Origin: Sulfitobacter sp.
GTDB taxonomy: Bacteria > Pseudomonadota > Alphaproteobacteria > Rhodobacterales > Rhodobacteraceae
Length of the DNA: 13,640 bases
Direction: 5' to 3'
NCBI GenBank assembly: GCA_024636405.1
Contig: JAGXHC010000238.1
Coordinates: forward strand, 1-13,640
Shown here: positions 8,907 to 13,640 of the stretch, in pieces
How the letters are laid out: each line of letters begins with the position of its first letter
How positions within the stretch are numbered: position 1 is the first letter of the stretch
Position numbers and translations under genes: made by a program
Notes under the pieces: generated by a model
Seen by the model: only the letters and a program-made list of their open reading frames with translations
Told to the model about the DNA's origin: nothing
Databases searched by the model: none

Positions 8907-9173
8907 TCACAATCGATGAAACCTCGCGCCAGGCAGGCTATGCAAGAACGCATCCTCCGTATCTTGAGGATTGCCAGGTTTACGTCGGAAATACGCCAGA
9001 AACGCGCGTCTCTTCTCTAGCAGGCGCTGGTTGACGAAGTCGCGGTCGGGCAGCGATTTTTGGGCCCGGTCCGGGCCACGTGTCTGGGTAAGTATTTGAA
9101 ATGTGCACGCGTCGGCTGATGCGGCACCGTTTTGGCCTTCGAGCTTTCTGTAATGTTCTGGGTTAGCCCGCGT
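8907..9173 (-). pseudogene. Possible remnant of an ECF sigma factor gene
   Basis: An open minus-strand frame between two stops has no in-frame ATG or GTG start. Its end reads RRAFLAYFRRKPGNPQDTED and then AFLHSL, which resembles sigma-70 region 2 of small sigma factors (LxxYFRRRxGNxxDAEDxxQExFLRL) with about four residues lost after DTED. The upstream half (EHYRKLEGQNGAASADACTF) does not fit a sigma factor. The match is by eye, over about 27 residues, so this is tentative. If right, it adds to the acetate kinase relic as evidence that the island has been eroding. Confidence 0.25.
9063..9077. repeat. GC-rich 15-base palindrome GGCCCGG-T-CCGGGCC
   Basis: Two exact 7-base arms surround one central base. 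There is a short T-run on its 5' side (plus strand), not its 3' side, so it is not an intrinsic terminator for atpG. It could be an operator or a relic of a mobile element end. Confidence 0.35.
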
Positions 9174-9236
9174 CTAATTCAGACAGAAGCAGATCAGGCG
9201 GATTTGTCTGAGCTGCGGATCGAAGGACTATTTTCA

Positions 9237-9488
9237 ATGACGCATCATGATCAACGCAAAAGCGACCCAGAAAAGGGGCCGGGTTTCTGGAAAACGCGGA
9301 CCGGGATGACATTGATCGTCTTTTTGGCGGTTGCTGCGATACTGCTCGGTTTTGAACACCGCATTCATATCTTTGCGGGTAATGGCCTGATTGCCGTCTT
9401 GTTGCTTGGCTGCATCGTAATGCACTTTTTCATGCATGGCGGTCACGGCGGTAGCGGTCATGGTGGGCACGGCGGCGATAAATCATGA
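9237..9488 (+). CDS. DUF2933-type small membrane protein with Gly/His tail
   Basis: An 83-residue protein. The ATG at 9237 has an AAGGA ribosome binding site 9 bases upstream; the longer open frame from 9132 has none. Layout: a hydrophilic N-terminus (MTHHDQRKSDPEKGPGFWKT), one helix about 24-41 (LIVFLAVAAILLGFEHR), a second about 46-62 (NGLIAVLLLGCIVMHFFMH), then a tail of repeated HGG/GHGG units ending GGDKS. This fits the DUF2933 family as I recall it, of unknown function and often near copper or other metal-resistance genes. The His-rich tail could bind metal ions; that is inference. Its TGA overlaps the ATG of the next gene. Confidence 0.75.
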   Translation: MTHHDQRKSDPEKGPGFWKTRTGMTLIVFLAVAAILLGFEHRIHIFAGNGLIAVLLLGCIVMHFFMHGGHGGSGHGGHGGDKS

Positions 9489-10150
9489 GCGGCGTCGCCT
9501 CCTCATACGGTCTTTGGCTATTTGCCGCCCTCAATGCCGCAATCTTCATCATCTCTGCCTTTAGCTTCTTCAAACCGCAGACCTCTCGCGACTGGCGAAG
9601 CTTTGGTGCATTCAGCGCCTTTCTGGTGGCGCTGTTCTCCGAAATGTATGGCTTTCCGCTGACCATCTATCTGCTGTCGGGCTGGTTGCAGACCGGTTAC
9701 CCCGGCGTCGACTGGTTCGCGCATGATGCGGGACACTTGCCCGAGATGATGTTCGGTTGGCAGGCCAACCCGCATTTCGGACCGTTCCATATGCTCAGTT
9801 TTGTGTTGATCGGTGGCGGCTTTTGGATGATTTCCGCCGCATGGCCGGTGTTGTACGCCGCACAGCGCAAAGGTGAACTGGCCATGACCGGTCTCTATGC
9901 CCGCATGCGTCACCCGCAATATGCAGGCTTCGTCTTGGTGCTGACCGGATTTCTGGTGCAATGGCCGACACTTCTGATACTGGCGATGTATCCGTTTCTG
10001 ATCTGGATGTACGCCCGTCTGGCGCGCACGGAAGAGCGCGAAACACGAGAACGGTTCGGTGCGGTCTTCGAAGACTATGCACGGCGCGTCCCAGCCTTTT
10101 TTCCGGCTTTACGGTCGGACCCCAGCAAACGCATTGATCAAGAAGGATAG
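9485..10150 (+). CDS. Isoprenylcysteine carboxylmethyltransferase-like membrane protein
   Basis: A 221-residue membrane protein with about five helices. The C-terminal half has the family signature: GLYARMRHPQYAG at 136-148 (equivalent to GxYxxxRHPxYxG), helices through MYPFLIWMYARLARTEER (168-185), then RERFGAVFEDYARRVPAFFP (188-207), the ExxLxxxFGxxYxxYxxxVPxxxP motif. These regions form the S-adenosylmethionine site in ICMT and PEMT-type enzymes. Bacterial members have no proven substrate in most cases, and nothing here identifies one. The N-terminal 60 residues are a further membrane part. It overlaps the DUF2933 gene by four bases and ends four bases before the transporter gene, so it sits in the same transcript as the arginine deiminase genes. 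Confidence 0.82.
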   Translation: MSGVASSYGLWLFAALNAAIFIISAFSFFKPQTSRDWRSFGAFSAFLVALFSEMYGFPLTIYLLSGWLQTGYPGVDWFAHDAGHLPEMMFGWQANPHFGPFHMLSFVLIGGGFWMISAAWPVLYAAQRKGELAMTGLYARMRHPQYAGFVLVLTGFLVQWPTLLILAMYPFLIWMYARLARTEERETRERFGAVFEDYARRVPAFFPALRSDPSKRIDQEG

Positions 10151-10154
10151 AGAA

Positions 10155-11600
10155 ATGGCAACCGAACCAACAAAAACAGAACCGCAGGGCGAAAGTCACG
10201 AGTCTCGGTTTCCAACCGCCTACACGATCTTGTTCCTGCTCATCGTTCTGCTGGCCGCTCTGACCTGGATCATCCCGGCGGGCAAATATGACCGTGTGAT
10301 GAACGATGCCGTGGGGCGCGAAGTCGCCGTGGCGGGCACTTACAAGGCGGTCGAGGCCAATCCACAAGGGTTCATCGATGTCCTGCTGGCCCCGACGGCA
10401 GGCTTCTATGACCCGGAAAGCTATACCGCAAACGCCATCGACGTGGCCCTGTTCGTGCTTTTTCTGGGTGGCTTTCTGGGGGTCGTCAACGCCACCGGAT
10501 CAATCAATGTCGGGATCAGGGCGGCAATGCGCAAAATGACGGGGCGCGAGATCTGGATGATCCCGATCCTGATGTCACTCTTTGCCCTTGGCGGAACGAC
10601 ATATGGCATGGCTGAGGAAACACTGGCATTTTATGCATTGTTGATCCCGGTCATGATGGTGGCCGGTTTCGATGCGCTGACCGGGGTTGCGATCATCCTG
10701 ATTGGTGCCGGGATCGGGACGCTGGGGTCCACGATCAATCCCTTCGCCACGGTAATCGCGTCGAATGCCGCGGGTGTGGCGTTTACCGATGGTCTGATCG
10801 TACGCTTGGTGCTGCTGATCGGCGGGCTTGCGATCTGTGTGGCTTATGTCATGCGCTATGCGATGCGGGTCAAGGCTGAGCCGGCCCGGTCGGTCGTCGC
10901 GGCCCAGGCCGATGGCAACAAGAAAACCTTTCTGTCCGGCGGAAACGAGACTGAGGCGGACCATCTCAGCGGCACGCAGTCGGTGATCCTGATCTTGTTC
11001 GCCGCGACTTTCGTCGCGTTGATCTGGGGTGTTTCCTCGCAAGGCTGGTGGATGGCGCAAATGGGCGCGTTGTTCCTGGGCATGGCGATTCTGATCGGGC
11101 TTGTCGCCCGGATGGGCGAAAAGCGCCTGACCGGGAACTTCGTCGACGGCGCGCGTGACCTTCTGGGCGTGGCACTGATTATCGGTCTGGCCCGCGGCAT
11201 CGTCGTGATCATGGAACAGGGCCTGATTGCCGACACGATCCTGAACAGCGCCGCACAAACCGTGGGCGGATTGCCGGAACTGGCCTTCATCAACCTGATG
11301 TTCTGGATCGAGGTGGCAATGAGCTTTCTGGTGCCGTCTTCGTCCGGCCTTGCGGTTCTGTCGATGCCGATCATGGCACCGCTGGCGGATTTCGCCGGGG
11401 TGTCGCGTGATCTGGTGGTCACGGCCTATCAATCCGCAAGCGGTCTGGTGAACCTTGTGACCCCAACCTCGGCCGTGGTGATCGGCGGGCTGGCCATCGG
11501 GCGGGTGCCCTATGATCGCTGGATCGCCTTTGTCTGGCCGCTTTTGCTGATCCTGACGATCTTTATCTCAGCTGTGCTCAGCATCGCTGCAATCCTTTGA
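10155..11600 (+). CDS. YfcC/ArcD-like basic amino acid transporter, probable arginine/ornithine antiporter
   Basis: A 481-residue integral membrane protein with about 11-13 helices. The start at 10155 has an AAGGA site 9 bases upstream and gives a hydrophilic N-terminus ([14 protein letters not shown]) followed by [25 protein letters not shown], the typical opening of the YfcC family. [20 protein letters not shown] and [12 protein letters not shown] in the first half and [20 protein letters not shown] and [11 protein letters not shown] in the second half are conserved helical stretches. YfcC proteins in arc operons are taken to exchange arginine for ornithine. Position directly before arcA supports this, but other substrates are possible. 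It is distinct in sequence from the classic ArcD/LysI antiporter, so I leave the symbol blank. Confidence 0.88.
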   Translation: MATEPTKTEPQGESHESRFPTAYTILFLLIVLLAALTWIIPAGKYDRVMNDAVGREVAVAGTYKAVEANPQGFIDVLLAPTAGFYDPESYTANAIDVALFVLFLGGFLGVVNATGSINVGIRAAMRKMTGREIWMIPILMSLFALGGTTYGMAEETLAFYALLIPVMMVAGFDALTGVAIILIGAGIGTLGSTINPFATVIASNAAGVAFTDGLIVRLVLLIGGLAICVAYVMRYAMRVKAEPARSVVAAQADGNKKTFLSGGNETEADHLSGTQSVILILFAATFVALIWGVSSQGWWMAQMGALFLGMAILIGLVARMGEKRLTGNFVDGARDLLGVALIIGLARGIVVIMEQGLIADTILNSAAQTVGGLPELAFINLMFWIEVAMSFLVPSSSGLAVLSMPIMAPLADFAGVSRDLVVTAYQSASGLVNLVTPTSAVVIGGLAIGRVPYDRWIAFVWPLLLILTIFISAVLSIAAIL

Positions 11601-11619
11601 CATCACTGGAGTTATCAAC

Positions 11620-12849
11620 ATGACGAGGCACGAACTTGGCGTCCATTCCGAAACCGGCAGGCTGCGGCAGGTCATCGTCTGCCGCCCCGGTCTGGCGCAT
11701 CGGCGATTGACGCCGTCGAACGCCCAATCATTGCTGTTCGACGACGTTTTCTGGGTCAAACAGGCGCAGAAGGATCACGAAGTCTTTGCGACCACAATGC
11801 GCAGCGAGGGTATCGAGGTTCTGGATGTGAACGACCTGCTTGCTGAGGTGCTGGACATTCCCAAGGCGCGAAAATGGGTGTTGGACCACAGGATCACCGC
11901 CAATGATGTCGGCACCGGTATGCTGGACGAATTGCTGGCCTGGATGAATGAACTACCGGGTGCCAAACTGGCGGAATACCTGATCGGCGGGCTGGAGGTC
12001 GGCGATCTGCCGTTCGAACCTTCAGGTTTGTTCGGCAGCTATCTGGGTCCGCATGGTTTCATCCTGCCACCTTTGCCCAACTTCATTTTCACGCGCGACA
12101 ATAGTGCATGGGTGTATAGCGGCGTGACGTTGAACCCGATGTATTGGTCGGCGCGCAAACCCGAAACCCTGCTGACGGCTGCCGTCTACCGGTTCCACCC
12201 GAAATTCGCAGGCAAGACCACGGTGCATTGGGGGGATCCGACGGTGGAGCACGGTCTGGCCTCGGTCGAGGGCGGTGATGTAATGCCGGTGGGCAACGGC
12301 ACCGTGCTGGTCGGCATGGGCGAGCGATCTTCGCCGCAGGGCATTGGCCTGCTGGCGGCGGCGCTGTTTGACAAGGGCGTTGCCGACCGCGTAATCGCCT
12401 GCCAACTGCCCAAAAGCCGTGCTGCCATGCATCTGGACACGGTGTTCACGCTGTGCGGCGGCGATGTGGTGACAAGTTTCAAAGAGGTCGCCGACGAAAT
12501 AACCTGTTTCGATCTGCGCCCCGCCGAGGGCAAGAAACCGCTGCAGTTCCGGCGTGACGACCGACCGCTGTTCGAGGTGGTGGCCGAGGTCCTGCAGCTG
12601 CCGAAACTGACGGTTGTTCCCACCGGTGGCGATACCGAGGCGGAGCGGTCGCGCGAACAGTGGAACGACGGCAACAATGTGCTGGCGCTGCGCCCCGGCG
12701 TTGTCGTTGGCTATGACCGCAATGATGATACCAATGCAGCGCTGAAAGCCGCCGGAATTGAGGTTCTCGCGATCCCCGGCGCCGAACTGGGCCGGGGCAG
12801 GGGGGGCAGCCATTGCATGAGCTGTCCAACCATCCGCGATGCCGAATGA
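11620..12849 (+). CDS. arcA: Arginine deiminase
   Basis: Converts L-arginine to citrulline and ammonia, the first step of the arginine deiminase pathway. At 409 residues it has family length. The catalytic residues are all visible: D160 in FTRDNSAW, E217 and D220 in EGGD, H271 and D273 in HLDTVF, and the nucleophile C399 in GGSHCMSCP near the C-terminus. The N-terminus [16 protein letters not shown] is typical. The start at 11620 has a TGGAG site and lies 19 bases after the transporter stop; ornithine carbamoyltransferase follows after 21 bases. An intact 417-codon frame on the opposite strand (12022-13275) is a shadow of codon bias. Confidence 0.98.
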   Translation: MTRHELGVHSETGRLRQVIVCRPGLAHRRLTPSNAQSLLFDDVFWVKQAQKDHEVFATTMRSEGIEVLDVNDLLAEVLDIPKARKWVLDHRITANDVGTGMLDELLAWMNELPGAKLAEYLIGGLEVGDLPFEPSGLFGSYLGPHGFILPPLPNFIFTRDNSAWVYSGVTLNPMYWSARKPETLLTAAVYRFHPKFAGKTTVHWGDPTVEHGLASVEGGDVMPVGNGTVLVGMGERSSPQGIGLLAAALFDKGVADRVIACQLPKSRAAMHLDTVFTLCGGDVVTSFKEVADEITCFDLRPAEGKKPLQFRRDDRPLFEVVAEVLQLPKLTVVPTGGDTEAERSREQWNDGNNVLALRPGVVVGYDRNDDTNAALKAAGIEVLAIPGAELGRGRGGSHCMSCPTIRDAE

Positions 12850-12870
12850 CCCCCGTGAAAGGATCACACC

Positions 12871-13640
12871 ATGAGCTTTAACCTCAAGAACCGCAGTTTC
12901 CTGACCCTGCGCGATTTCAACCCGGCTGAGATCGGGTTTCTGCTGAAACTCGCTGCCGACCTGAAATCCGCGAAATACGCCGGCACCGAACAGCCGGGCC
13001 TGAAAGGCAAGGAGATTGCGCTGATCTTCGAAAAGGACAGTACCCGCACGCGGGTTGGCTTTGAAGTCGCGGCGCACGATCAGGGGGCGACGGTCACCTA
13101 TCTGGGACCATCGGGCAGCCATATCGGCCACAAGGAAAGCGTCAAGGACACAGCGCGCGTGCTGGGCCGGGTCTATGATGCCATCGAATATCGCGGATTT
13201 GGGCAGCACATCGTCGAACAACTGGCCGAGTTTTCCGGTGTCCCGGTCTATAACGGCCTGACGGATGAATTTCACCCGACCCAGATCCTCGCTGATTTTC
13301 TGACCATGTCAGAACACAGCGACAAGCCAATGCGCGAAATCGCCTATGCGTTCCTGGGCGATGCCAAGAACAACATGGGTGACAGTCTGCTGATCGGCGG
13401 GGCCAAGATGGGCATGGATGTGCGGCTTTGCGCACCCAAGGCCTGCTGGCCCACCAAGGAAATTCAGGCCGAAGCCAACGCCATTGCCTCTGAGACCGGC
13501 GCGCGGATCATGATCACCGAAGAGGTGGACAAGGCCGTCAAGGGTGTCGATTTCGTCTACACCGATGTCTGGCTGTCGATGGGCGAGGCCAAGGAAAAAT
13601 GGGCCGAACGAATTAAGCTGCTGATGCCCTATCAGGTCAA
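12871..13640 (+). CDS. arcB: Catabolic ornithine carbamoyltransferase, N-terminal part (cut by window edge)
   Basis: In the deiminase pathway it splits citrulline with phosphate to ornithine and carbamoyl phosphate, the substrate of carbamate kinase. 256 codons are present out of about 335. Visible are the carbamoyl-phosphate motif STRTR (57-61) in [23 protein letters not shown] (81-90), HPTQ (135-138), [14 protein letters not shown] (161-173) and the TDVWLSMGE segment (231-239), as in ArcB/ArgF enzymes. The start at 12871 has an AAAGGA site 9 bases upstream. The catabolic assignment rests on the arcA neighbour; sequence alone would also allow the biosynthetic ArgF. Carbamate kinase arcC is not in the window and would be expected just downstream. 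Confidence 0.95.
   Translation, partial: MSFNLKNRSFLTLRDFNPAEIGFLLKLAADLKSAKYAGTEQPGLKGKEIALIFEKDSTRTRVGFEVAAHDQGATVTYLGPSGSHIGHKESVKDTARVLGRVYDAIEYRGFGQHIVEQLAEFSGVPVYNGLTDEFHPTQILADFLTMSEHSDKPMREIAYAFLGDAKNNMGDSLLIGGAKMGMDVRLCAPKACWPTKEIQAEANAIASETGARIMITEEVDKAVKGVDFVYTDVWLSMGEAKEKWAERIKLLMPYQV

Larger units (their letters stand above)
8798..9236. other. Gene-poor spacer between N-ATPase and arginine deiminase operons
   Basis: About 440 bases. No plus-strand frame has both a ribosome binding site and a recognisable protein. The spacer holds a start-less minus-strand frame (8907-9173), a GC-rich palindrome (9063-9077), and a weak dyad TCAGAC/GTCTGA (9179-9184 and 9206-9211) just upstream of the DUF2933 gene. 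I see no strong terminator after atpG and no FNR-type box (TTGAT-N4-ATCAA). The promoter for the rightward operon presumably lies in the last 150 bases. Confidence 0.5.

Noticed and set aside
8810..9034. 74-codon plus-strand ORF after atpG
   Set aside because: No ribosome binding site or recognisable motif; the minus strand of its second half shows a better, though weak, protein similarity.
8798..9236. FNR/ANR box expected for an anaerobic arginine deiminase operon
   Set aside because: No TTGAT-N4-ATCAA or close variant seen here or in 1705-2230.
10059..10154. N-terminal extension of the YfcC-like transporter
   Set aside because: It lies over the end of the methyltransferase-like gene; the ATG at 10155 has a good ribosome binding site and a normal N-terminus.
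12022..13275. 417-codon open frame on the minus strand opposite arcA and arcB
   Set aside because: It lies fully antisense to two genes with intact catalytic motifs and shows no recognisable protein; a product of third-position GC bias.

Overview
The window reads as accessory, probably marine alphaproteobacterial DNA. GC is fairly high, genes are tightly packed, and the proteins look like those of Rhodobacterales; that placement is inferred from protein character only, since no rRNA or other marker gene is present. The centre is a complete N-ATPase operon, the second laterally mobile F-type rotary ATPase, in its diagnostic order atpD-C-Q-R-B-E-F-A-G (2231-8797). To its right an arginine deiminase (ADI) operon starts and runs off the edge. 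To its left is a decayed, minus-strand, metal-related cluster.

Left region (1-2230). On the minus strand, read right to left, are a DUF5676-type small membrane protein (1704-1402), a shattered acetate kinase gene (about 1335-987, two frames, middle missing, no start), a doubtful 33-codon ORF with a good ribosome binding site (936-835), and the first 244 codons of a CopB-like P1B copper ATPase (732-1, continuing outside). Bases 1705-2230 are a gene-free divergent control region with several perfect dyads just upstream of atpD.

Centre (2231-8797). The nine N-ATPase genes are joined by overlaps of 4 to 17 bases, except atpE-atpF, which has a 3-base gap and a GTG start. There is no separate delta gene; the long AtpF carries a delta-like C-terminus. 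The c subunit has two carboxylates (E30, E63) plus the E-S-T ion-binding triad, so its coupling ion (Na+ or H+) is an open question. AtpQ and AtpR are the two small membrane proteins that mark N-ATPases.

Bases 8798-9236 hold no confident gene, only a start-less minus-strand frame that resembles a piece of an ECF sigma factor.

Right region (9237-13640). A DUF2933 membrane protein with a Gly/His tail and an isoprenylcysteine-methyltransferase-like membrane protein lead directly (4-base overlap, then 4-base gap) into a YfcC/ArcD-like transporter, arginine deiminase ArcA and a catabolic ornithine carbamoyltransferase ArcB, cut by the window edge. The simplest working model, which is inference, is an anaerobic or energy-stress module. 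Arginine would be imported in exchange for ornithine and broken down to carbamoyl phosphate, giving ATP through a carbamate kinase not seen here. The N-ATPase could spend that ATP to expel Na+ or H+. The surrounding metal-type membrane genes and gene remnants suggest an island assembled by transfer and since partly eroded.
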